64,000 bases of DNA from contig NZ_CP043318.1 of NCBI RefSeq assembly GCF_001984825.2, positions 1,860,001 to 1,924,000 on the forward strand, read 5' to 3'. This DNA comes from Enterobacter chengduensis. GTDB lineage: Bacteria > Pseudomonadota > Gammaproteobacteria > Enterobacterales > Enterobacteriaceae. The position numbers were made by a program, and so were the translations under genes. Below the pieces are notes generated by a model. The model was not told the origin of the DNA. It searched no databases and saw only the letters and a list, made by a program, of their open reading frames with translations. Shown piece after piece: positions 56,589 through 64,000 of the stretch (within the stretch, counting starts at the first letter, position 1; every line of letters begins with the position of its first letter).

Positions 56589-56708
56589 ATGTTGCAGGAT
56601 ATTACCTTCGACTTGCCGGATAACCTCATTCCACTAAGCTTAGTTTCACGCGGCACGGATAAAGGCTCTGTCCTTGTGTTGCGAGGTGAAAGAATCCTCT
56701 TTTACTGA
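56589..56708 (+). CDS. Small open reading frame of unknown status between wrbA and ymdF
   Basis: A 39-codon frame (MLQDITFDLPDNL... ending RILFY) in the 390-base gap between divergent wrbA and ymdF. Its ribosome site is weak (GAGA) and I recognise no family. It could be a remnant of a longer gene or chance. The rest of the gap is AT-rich and holds the two promoters, with no other clear structure. Confidence 0.25.
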   Translation: MLQDITFDLPDNLIPLSLVSRGTDKGSVLVLRGERILFY

Positions 56709-56750
56709 ATGCAATATGATGTCTAATGTTTCACACTTTGGAGGTTAGAG

Positions 56751-56924
56751 ATGGCAAACCATCGTGGTGGTTCAGGTAATTTCGCTGAAGACCGTGAAAG
56801 AGCATCAGAAGCAGGTCGTAAAGGTGGCCAGTCTAGCGGGGGCAACTTTAAAAATGACCCTCAGCGTGCATCAGAGGCTGGTAAAAAAGGGGGCAAAAAC
56901 AGCCACGGCAGCAGCAACAAGTAG
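56751..56924 (+). CDS. ymdF: YmdF-like con-10/KGG-repeat stress protein
   Basis: A 57-aa very hydrophilic protein with two copies of the KGG/con-10 motif (ERASEAGRKGGQSSGGNF and QRASEAGKKGGKNSHG). It is the E. coli YmdF/YciG type, found in the same place next to wrbA. The ATG is preceded by a strong GGAGG. Such proteins are RpoS-dependent and associated with stress and stationary phase; YciG is linked to motility. It is too short for many gene callers. Confidence 0.92.
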   Translation: MANHRGGSGNFAEDRERASEAGRKGGQSSGGNFKNDPQRASEAGKKGGKNSHGSSNK

Positions 56925-56943
56925 TACGCCGGGTTGACTCCCT

Positions 56944-56969
56944 GCCGCCGGGTTTCCCGGCGGTTTTTT
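56944..56969 (+). terminator. Intrinsic terminator of ymdF
   Basis: An 8-bp stem CCGCCGGG / CCCGGCGG with 3-base loop is followed by seven T, 19 bases after the ymdF stop. Confidence 0.9.
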
Positions 56970-57040
56970 TATGTCTGCAACATTGAACTGTAACCAAAGG
57001 CAACGCACACTAGAGAATTGTTATTATTTGCTGGTGCCGC

Positions 57041-57958
57041 ATGTCCTTTTCACGCTTCAAATTCTCCGTTAAACCGCAGGAAGCTATCCTCATACTCATC
57101 ACCATGTTCTGGGGCGGGACGTTTCTGGCCGTCCAGTACGCGGTGACCCTCAGCGATCCCTTCTTTTTTGTTGGCCTGCGCTTTGCGACGGCGGCAATAG
57201 CCGTGGGGCTGATCTCGCTGAAAACGCTGCGTGGCCTGACGCTTAAAGAGCTTAAGGCCGGCGTGGCGATTGGGGTGGCGATAGCGATGGGCTACAGCCT
57301 GCAGACGTGGGGGTTGCAGACCATCTCCAGCAGTAAATCCGCATTTATCACCGCCATGTATGTGCCCCTGGTGCCGCTCCTGCAGTGGCTTTGCCTGGGG
57401 CGGCTGCCGGGGCTGATGTCCTGCATCGGCATCGTGCTGGCGTTTATCGGCCTGATTTTGCTGGCCGGGCCGGAAAACAACCTCCTGGCGCTGGGGCCGG
57501 GCGAGATCATCACCCTCGTCGGGGCGATTGCGATTGCGGCGGAAATTATTCTGATCAGCGCCTGGGCGGGGAAGGTGGACGTCAAGCGGGTCACGGTCGT
57601 GCAGCTTGCGACGGCATCGCTGGTGGCGTTTGCGACAATGGTGCCGACAGGGGAGTCCGTGCCGCCCATGTCCACCGGCCTGATCGTGGTCGCGCTGGGG
57701 CTGGGTATCTTCAGCGCCATTATTCAGGTCACCATGAACTGGGCGCAGCGCAGCGTGTCGCCGACGCGAGCGACGGTGATTTATACCGGTGAACCGGTGT
57801 GGGCGGGGATTTTCGGCCGTCTTGCCGGCGAGCGTTTGCCGCTGCTGGCGCTGGTGGGCGCGGCGTTTATCGTCGCCGGGGTGCTGGTGAGCGAGTTAAA
57901 GCTCAGAAAGCGTCGGAGTCAGGTGAGCGACCTGACCGCTAAAGAAGGTTTAGATTGA
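57041..57958 (+). CDS. EamA/DMT-superfamily transporter
   Basis: A 305-aa protein with ten hydrophobic helices in two EamA repeats (first MFWGGTFLAVQYAVTLSDPFFFVGLRFATAA, second the ILISAWAGKVDVKRVT half ending in GEPVWAGIFGRLAGERLPLLALVGAAFIVAGVL). These are drug/metabolite exporters, often for amino acids or toxic compounds. The ATG at 57041 has only a weak upstream site. The cargo is unknown. It lies between ymdF and the toxin-antitoxin pair, a position with no equivalent in E. coli as I remember it. Confidence 0.85.
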   Translation: MSFSRFKFSVKPQEAILILITMFWGGTFLAVQYAVTLSDPFFFVGLRFATAAIAVGLISLKTLRGLTLKELKAGVAIGVAIAMGYSLQTWGLQTISSSKSAFITAMYVPLVPLLQWLCLGRLPGLMSCIGIVLAFIGLILLAGPENNLLALGPGEIITLVGAIAIAAEIILISAWAGKVDVKRVTVVQLATASLVAFATMVPTGESVPPMSTGLIVVALGLGIFSAIIQVTMNWAQRSVSPTRATVIYTGEPVWAGIFGRLAGERLPLLALVGAAFIVAGVLVSELKLRKRRSQVSDLTAKEGLD

Positions 57959-57983
57959 AAAAAAGGCCCGGCCTATCTACCAT

Positions 57984-58006
57984 GTGTACGGATAAATACC
58001 GTACAC
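57984..58006 (+). promoter_or_regulatory. Toxin-antitoxin autoregulatory operator
   Basis: A perfect inverted repeat with 8-base arms GTGTACGG and CCGTACAC separated by 7 bases ends 13 bases before the antitoxin ATG. This is the expected binding site for the ribbon-helix-helix antitoxin and its toxin complex. Confidence 0.75.
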
Positions 58007-58019
58007 AGTGAAGCAAACC

Positions 58020-58289
58020 ATGCCAGCACTTAAAAAACAGCGTATCGATCTTCGCTTAACGGGCGAAGACAAAACCATGATTGAAGAAGCGGCGGCGATG
58101 ACAAACCAGACGATCACCCAGTTTATGGTGAACAGTGCGTCAGCGCGTGCTGCAGAGGTCATTGAACAGCATCGGCGTCTCGTATTAAACGAAACATCAT
58201 GGAATGCGGTGATGGATGCCATCGACAATCCGCCAGAGCCAAATGAACGCCTGAAGCGAGCGGCAAAACGTCTTAAAGACATGGAGTGA
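58020..58289 (+). CDS. TacA/KacA-type DUF1778 antitoxin
   Basis: An 89-aa antitoxin. The N-terminal ribbon-helix-helix is LKKQRIDLRLTGEDKTMIEEAAAMTNQTITQFMVNSA, and the C-terminal toxin-binding tail is WNAVMDAIDNPPEPNERLKRAAKRLKDME. I start at the ATG (MPALKK) rather than the GTG four codons upstream because that matches the family N-terminus. It is encoded 6 bases before the GNAT toxin, which it would neutralise, and should repress its own promoter through the palindrome directly upstream. Confidence 0.92.
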   Translation: MPALKKQRIDLRLTGEDKTMIEEAAAMTNQTITQFMVNSASARAAEVIEQHRRLVLNETSWNAVMDAIDNPPEPNERLKRAAKRLKDME

Positions 58290-58295
58290 TGCGTC

Positions 58296-58817
58296 GTGGA
58301 AAATCTCACGATCGAAATGTTTGCTGAAGGAAAAGATTACGATTTCAGGGAGTTCGATTGTGGTGAACCCTCGCTAAATGTTTTCCTCACAGAACATCTG
58401 GTGCGTCAGCACAATGGACGTATTTTACGCGGCTACCTGCTTAAAGCGCGCGACCATCCGCGAGTCTTGGGTTATTACACGCTGTCTGGAAGTTGCTTTG
58501 AAAGGGAGATGCTTCCCTCTAAGACGCAGCAGCGGCGCATCCCTTATAGCAACGTGCCCAGCGTAACGCTGGGACGTCTGGCTATTGATAAAAACATACA
58601 GGGACAGGCGTGGGGAACGACGCTCGTCGCGCATGCCATGCGGGTTGTCTATCTGGCATCGCAGGCGGTGGGGGTACACGGAATATTTGTTGATGCACTT
58701 AACGAGCCGGCAAAGCGATTTTATCTTAAGCAGGGGTTTATTCCCCTGACGGGAGAAAACGGCCATTCTCTTTTCTTTCCGACAAAATCTATCGAACGAC
58801 TGTTTGAGCAAGATTGA
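58296..58817 (+). CDS. TacT/KacT-type GNAT acetyltransferase toxin
   Basis: A 173-aa GNAT toxin with a GTG start. The acetyl-CoA binding loop is QGQAWGTT (102-109), following the beta-strand VTLGRLAIDKN. The conserved catalytic tyrosine is Tyr143 in RFYLKQGF. The N-terminus EGKDYDFREFDCGEPSLNVFLTEHLVRQH is the TacT/AtaT signature. Such toxins acetylate the amino group of charged aminoacyl-tRNAs and stop translation. All key residues are intact, so the toxin is presumably active. Confidence 0.92.
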   Translation: MENLTIEMFAEGKDYDFREFDCGEPSLNVFLTEHLVRQHNGRILRGYLLKARDHPRVLGYYTLSGSCFEREMLPSKTQQRRIPYSNVPSVTLGRLAIDKNIQGQAWGTTLVAHAMRVVYLASQAVGVHGIFVDALNEPAKRFYLKQGFIPLTGENGHSLFFPTKSIERLFEQD

Positions 58818-58853
58818 TCGTTGTACATCTTGTTGATGGTTCTAACGAGATTA

Positions 58854-58881
58854 GTCGGGTAAGGCCCGGCCGTTACCCGAC
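58854..58881. repeat. REP-like hairpin after the toxin gene
   Basis: GTCGGGTAA and TTACCCGAC form a 9-bp stem around a GC-rich loop between the convergent toxin and rutG genes. Confidence 0.6.
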
Positions 58882-58890
58882 ATGCAGACT

Positions 58891-60213
58891 TCACGACTCC
58901 TGATGCATCACTTCCCCCTGCGGGGCAGCGGCCATCCGGCGGCTCAGCAGTGCGTTAAGCAGAATTGCCCCGAACGTTGCCGTGCCAATCCCGCCAATCG
59001 TAAACCCGCCCAGCGTCAGGGCAAAATCGCCCGCGCCCAGCACCAGCGTGACCGCCACCATAATCAGGTTGCTGTTCTGGCTAAGATCGACCCGATGCTG
59101 CACCCAGATTCGCGCCCCGGCGACGGCGATCAGCCCAAACACCACGATTGATGCGCCGCCAATGACCGGTGACGGAATGGTGTGGATCAGCGCGCCGAAC
59201 TTCGGCGAGAAGCCAAGCAGGATTGCCATCACCGCCGCCGCGACGAAGACCAGCGTCGAATAGACTTTGGTCACCGCCATCACGCCGATGTTCTCGGCAT
59301 AGGTGGTCACGCCGCTGCCGCCGACGGAGCCCGAGAGCATGGTCGCCAGCCCGTCACCGACAAACGCGCGGCCCATGTACGGATCCATGCTGCGTCCGGT
59401 CATCCCTGCAACCGCCTTCAGGTGACCCAGGTTTTCCGCCACCAGGATCACCGCCACCGGTGCGATAAGCATCATCGCCTGGGCGTTAAAGGTGGGCGAG
59501 GTCACCTGCGGCAGGCCAAACCAGGCGGCCTGCTGAAGCAGCGTAAAATCAACCGGCTTGCCGAGACCAAAAACGTTGGCCAGCAGGGCATAGACCAGAC
59601 AGGCGGCAATCAGCCCGACCAGGATCAGCAGCCGCTGGATCATGCCCCGCGTAAACACCGCCACCAGGCCGATGCACAGGACCGTAATCACCGCCATCCA
59701 GCTTTCAAACGGCGAGCCGGAGACGCTTTTCACCGCAATCGGCGCAAGGTTCAGGCCTATCGCCATCACCACCGCGCCGGTGACGACGGGAGGCATCATG
59801 CGCTCGATCCAGCGGGTGCCGATCTTCATCACGACCAGGCCAATCAGGGTGTACACCAGGCCGCAGGCGATGATGCCGCCGAGTGCCACGCTCAGGTTAG
59901 GATTGATCCCCTGGCCGTTAAAGCCGGTGGTGGCGATAACCACGCCCACAAAGGCGGCGCTGGATCCGAGATAGCTGGGCACGCGTCCGCCGGTAACAAA
60001 AAAGAACAGCAGGGTGCCGATACCCGACATCAAAATCGAGAGGTTGGGATCGAGCCCCATCAGCATCGGCATCAGCACCGTGGCGCCAAACATGGCGACC
60101 GCGTGCTGGACGCCCATCACCATCGTTTGCCCGAGCGGGAGGCGTTCATCAGGCGCGACCACGCCTGCGTCTGTGGAGGTCGATTTCAACTGCCAGTGGG
60201 GAAATCCGAACAT
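58891..60213 (-). CDS. rutG: RutG, pyrimidine (uracil) permease
   Basis: A 440-aa nucleobase transporter of the NCS2/UraA family with about 14 membrane segments. VPSYLGSSAAFVGVV and the substrate-site motif VILVAENLGHLKAVAGMTGRSMDPYMGRAFVGDG are clear. It imports uracil/pyrimidines for the Rut pathway and is the last gene of the leftward rutA-G operon, as in E. coli. The family glutamate in the AENLGH region is present. Confidence 0.95.
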   Translation of the reverse strand: MFGFPHWQLKSTSTDAGVVAPDERLPLGQTMVMGVQHAVAMFGATVLMPMLMGLDPNLSILMSGIGTLLFFFVTGGRVPSYLGSSAAFVGVVIATTGFNGQGINPNLSVALGGIIACGLVYTLIGLVVMKIGTRWIERMMPPVVTGAVVMAIGLNLAPIAVKSVSGSPFESWMAVITVLCIGLVAVFTRGMIQRLLILVGLIAACLVYALLANVFGLGKPVDFTLLQQAAWFGLPQVTSPTFNAQAMMLIAPVAVILVAENLGHLKAVAGMTGRSMDPYMGRAFVGDGLATMLSGSVGGSGVTTYAENIGVMAVTKVYSTLVFVAAAVMAILLGFSPKFGALIHTIPSPVIGGASIVVFGLIAVAGARIWVQHRVDLSQNSNLIMVAVTLVLGAGDFALTLGGFTIGGIGTATFGAILLNALLSRRMAAAPQGEVMHQES

Positions 60214-60234
60214 GGTCTGTCTCCTTAGAGCGCC

Positions 60235-60729
60235 TTAACAGGCGGGTCGCATAAGCGCGTGGTAGCCGCGGTCAAACCACACCAGCCCTTGCGGCGCGGG
60301 GTGGCGAATAATCGAAACAATGTCGCAGAACAGAATGTCGTGGGTACCGACGCTCACCACCTGACTGATGCGGCAGTCAAACGAGGCCAGCGCATCCTCC
60401 AGGCGCGGGCAGCCCGTGTCGCCCGTTTGCCAGCGGGCGGCGGCAAAGCGTTCCTCCATCGGCGTTTTGCCGCCAAACAGGTTAGAGAGCGGCTCTTGTC
60501 CGGCGCTCAGGGTATTTACGCAAAGAGTGCGGTTTTCGCTGAACGTCGGCCAGACGGACGCGCCGCGATTCAGGCACACCAGCAGGGTGGGCGGTGAGTC
60601 CGTCACGCTGCACACCGCGCTGGCGGTGAAGCCTGCCATCCCCGCCGGACCGTCGGTGGTGATGATGTTGACCGCCGCGCCAACGCAGGCCATCGCGTCG
60701 CGAAAGTTTTGTTTATCCGGTGTCGTCAT
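60235..60729 (-). CDS. rutF: RutF, flavin reductase
   Basis: A 164-aa flavin-reductase-like domain protein ([43 protein letters not shown]). It supplies reduced FMN, made with NADH, to the RutA monooxygenase. It starts 9 bases after the rutE stop and is in the usual operon position. Length matches E. coli RutF. Confidence 0.95.
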   Translation of the reverse strand: MTTPDKQNFRDAMACVGAAVNIITTDGPAGMAGFTASAVCSVTDSPPTLLVCLNRGASVWPTFSENRTLCVNTLSAGQEPLSNLFGGKTPMEERFAAARWQTGDTGCPRLEDALASFDCRISQVVSVGTHDILFCDIVSIIRHPAPQGLVWFDRGYHALMRPAC

Positions 60730-60738
60730 AGTCGTTCC

Positions 60739-61329
60739 TTACGCCAGCCCGCAGGCATCGTTGAAGGTCAGGCGCGGCAGGCGCCCGTACACTTTACGGG
60801 TATCGCCGTAGCCGATGTTGATCAGCAGATTGCTCTTAAGCGTGGTGCCGGTGAAAAAGGCCTCGTCGACTTTTTGTCGGTCAAAGCCCGACATCGGACC
60901 GGTGTCGAGCCCCAGGGCGCGGCAGGCGAAAATCAGGTAGGCGGCCTGCATCGAACTGTTGCGAAAGGCCGTCTCTTCCGCCAGCGCGGGGCTGGTGGTA
61001 AACCAGCTTCTGGCATCACCGTGCGGGAACAGCTCGGGCAGGCGCTCGTAGAATTCACCGTCCCAGGCGACAATCGCCGTGACCGGGGCGGCGAGCGTTT
61101 TCTCCAGGTTGCCGCTGGAGAGCGCCGGGCGCAGCTTCGCTTTTCCCTCCGCGCTTCGCACAAAGACAATCCGCGCCGGGGAGCAGTTGGCGGACGTGGG
61201 GCCCCATTTCATCAGGTCGTAGATTTCGCGCAGCGTTTCGTCGCTGACGGCAATATCCCGCCAGCCGTTGTGGGTGCGGGCAGCGGTGAACAGCGTTTCC
61301 AGCGCGGCGGGCGTAATGGCTTCGCTCAT
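60739..61329 (-). CDS. rutE: RutE, malonic semialdehyde reductase (nitroreductase family)
   Basis: A 196-aa nitroreductase-fold flavoprotein. FMN-contact motifs include [18 protein letters not shown] and the C-terminal [15 protein letters not shown]. In the Rut pathway it helps YdfG reduce malonic semialdehyde to 3-hydroxypropionate, removing a toxic end product. It is 9 bases from rutD and from rutF, in tight operon spacing. Confidence 0.95.
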   Translation of the reverse strand: MSEAITPAALETLFTAARTHNGWRDIAVSDETLREIYDLMKWGPTSANCSPARIVFVRSAEGKAKLRPALSSGNLEKTLAAPVTAIVAWDGEFYERLPELFPHGDARSWFTTSPALAEETAFRNSSMQAAYLIFACRALGLDTGPMSGFDRQKVDEAFFTGTTLKSNLLINIGYGDTRKVYGRLPRLTFNDACGLA

Positions 61330-61338
61330 TAAAGCTCC

Positions 61339-62139
61339 TTACAAAGCGGGTTCGGGACTGTGCAGCAGGCTGGCGAGCCCGTTCAGCAGCAGGGTGTTAA
61401 AGGTGTCCGGCTCGGTGACGTTGCAGGCGTGCCCGCCCTGGCGCATCACCGCGCCGTGGCTGTGCGGGAGAGCCGCCTGCAGCTCGGACGAGCAGACCGC
61501 GGGTACCAGCATGTCGTCGGCGGAGCAGATAAGCTGTACCGGGCAGCGGATGCGCGCGGCGTGGCGGCTGAAGTCGGCCTTTTTCAGGGCGCTGAGCCGG
61601 TGCAGCAGGTTGGCTTTTCCCTGGAAATGGGCCAGCGCCAGCGCTTCTTCGGCCTCCAGACGGGGCGCGCGGGCGGCCATCCAGTCTGCCGGGTAGAGAA
61701 ACAGCGGCTGCGCCTCAACCCACGCCTGCGTGCCGCCGTAATGCAGCAGGCGCTCGCGGATCTGAAAGCAGCGTCGGGTGTGGGCGTTGAGGGTTAACCA
61801 GCCGTTGACGCACACCAGCGCGGTGAGGGCCTCGGGCCTGTCGAGGGCCAGTTGCAGGCCGACCAGCGCCCCCAGCGCGTGACCGACGACGCTGTAGCGC
61901 GCGATCCCGGCTTCAGCCAGCGCCAGGGCCAGTTCGTCCGCCATCTGCGCCAGGCTGTAGCCTTCCGGCAGGGCGTCGGGGTTATTGCCCGTTCCGCGCT
62001 GGTCATAGCACACCACCTGATACTCCGGCTCCAGCGCGGCCAGCTGCGGCAGCCAGTAGCTGCCGCTGCCGCCGAGACCGGAAATCAAGACCACCACGGG
62101 CGTACCCTCATACGGCGGCGGTGAGACGGAGAGTTTCAT
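61339..62139 (-). CDS. rutD: RutD, putative aminoacrylate/carbamate hydrolase (alpha/beta)
   Basis: A 266-aa alpha/beta hydrolase of the Rut pathway. The nucleophile elbow reads [11 protein letters not shown], so the usual serine position holds Ala, a known feature of RutD, with GLGGSG as the oxyanion region and a late His in [13 protein letters not shown]. It speeds the aminoacrylate or carbamate step. I start at the ATG at 62139 ([12 protein letters not shown]), 7 bases after rutC; the frame continues 9 codons upstream into rutC. Confidence 0.93.
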   Translation of the reverse strand: MKLSVSPPPYEGTPVVVLISGLGGSGSYWLPQLAALEPEYQVVCYDQRGTGNNPDALPEGYSLAQMADELALALAEAGIARYSVVGHALGALVGLQLALDRPEALTALVCVNGWLTLNAHTRRCFQIRERLLHYGGTQAWVEAQPLFLYPADWMAARAPRLEAEEALALAHFQGKANLLHRLSALKKADFSRHAARIRCPVQLICSADDMLVPAVCSSELQAALPHSHGAVMRQGGHACNVTEPDTFNTLLLNGLASLLHSPEPAL

Positions 62140-62146
62140 GGTTGCC

Positions 62147-62533
62147 TCACTTCGCGATGTGCGCAACGGTGGCGATTTCCACCAGCGCGTCCGGCTTCAC
62201 CAGCCCGCACTGAATGCAGAACCGGGCCGGTTTATCGCCGGGGAAGAACTCGGCGTAGATTTCGTTAATCGCGGCGTAGTTTTTCCAGTCGGTGATAAAG
62301 ATGCTGTTGAAGGTCACATCCTCCATGGTGCCACCCGCCGTTTCGATCACGGTTTTGATCGTCTCCAGCACGTGGCGGGTTTGCGCCTTTGGGTCGTTGA
62401 TAAACACCACGTTGTTGTCTTTATCGAACGGCAGCGTGCCGGAGACATACACCACCCCGTCGGCGAGCGTGCCGGGGACGAACGGGGCGATGGGCGTGCT
62501 GGTGCCCGGCGGAATAATCACGGATTTCGGCAT
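62147..62533 (-). CDS. rutC: RutC, 3-aminoacrylate deaminase (RidA family)
   Basis: A 128-aa YjgF/RidA trimer-forming protein. [36 protein letters not shown] and the ligand arginine in [25 protein letters not shown] (near residue 107) are present. It accelerates deamination of 3-aminoacrylate in uracil breakdown. Eleven bases separate it from rutB. Confidence 0.95.
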   Translation of the reverse strand: MPKSVIIPPGTSTPIAPFVPGTLADGVVYVSGTLPFDKDNNVVFINDPKAQTRHVLETIKTVIETAGGTMEDVTFNSIFITDWKNYAAINEIYAEFFPGDKPARFCIQCGLVKPDALVEIATVAHIAK

Positions 62534-62544
62534 AGCATATCTCC

Positions 62545-64000
<1,456 letters not shown>

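Noticed and set aside
59182..60228. A 348-codon rightward open frame opposite rutG
   Set aside because: It is His/Gln/Arg-rich, has no family features, and lies exactly antisense to a well-supported permease; it is a high-GC shadow frame.

Overview
The window is a chromosomal stretch of an enterobacterium, most likely Enterobacter or a close relative. This rests on high-GC enterobacterial coding style, REP elements, and a backbone with E. coli relatives in related order (yccA, serT, then agp-yccJ-wrbA-ymdF-rutGFEDCBA). The genus is inferred by eye; no search was run. About 46 kb of accessory metabolism sits between serT and agp.

Layout. 1-5.1 kb: a CS1/CFA-I type (alpha-clade) fimbrial cluster (usher cut by the window edge, pilin, chaperone) beside a MarT/CadC-like membrane regulator and a FidL-like partner. 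5.1-7.7 kb: yccA and an orphan OppA-family binding protein. 7.8-13.5 kb: two tRNA-Ser(UGA) genes, each with its own promoter and terminator. They bracket an alpha/beta hydrolase gene and a Dlt-type envelope-acylation operon (dltD-X-B-A-C order), including a 40-aa DltX-like microprotein ending in FEYQKF. 13.5-19.6 kb: an AraC regulator divergent from a DUF2264 / LacY-type transporter / GH88 unsaturated-glycoside hydrolase / DJ-1-PfpI cluster, probably for an unsaturated uronide oligosaccharide.

19.7-39.5 kb: a nearly complete hpx purine-degradation region. HpxO, HpxT and HpxQ take urate to allantoin; HpxA and HpxB handle allantoin; HpxK and HpxJ handle allantoate and ureidoglycine; HpxW-Z handle oxalurate/oxamate. 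GuaD, a Rieske pair (HpxDE), two transport systems and two regulators complete it. I read five good sigma-54 (-24/-12) promoters and one weaker one here, plus NtrC-like sites, which points to nitrogen-limitation control.

39.5-50.7 kb: a galactan (gan) utilisation cluster: ABC importer, GH53 endo-galactanase, GH42 beta-galactosidase, a stand-alone EIIB domain, a LamB-type porin and a regulator very close to LacI. 50.8-52.7 kb: a short MgtE behind an M-box (Mg2+) riboswitch, and a DedA gene behind a PhoP-box-like repeat. 52.7-54.1 kb: an SDR/HxlR pair with matching palindromes. 54.2-64 kb: agp with a Pho box, yccJ, wrbA, ymdF, a DMT transporter, a TacA-TacT type toxin-antitoxin pair, and the rut pyrimidine operon running off the right edge within rutA.

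The hpx and rut clusters make purines and pyrimidines nitrogen sources. The gan and DUF2264/GH88 loci target plant or animal polysaccharide fragments. The dlt, fimbrial and Mg2+ loci concern the cell envelope and host contact.
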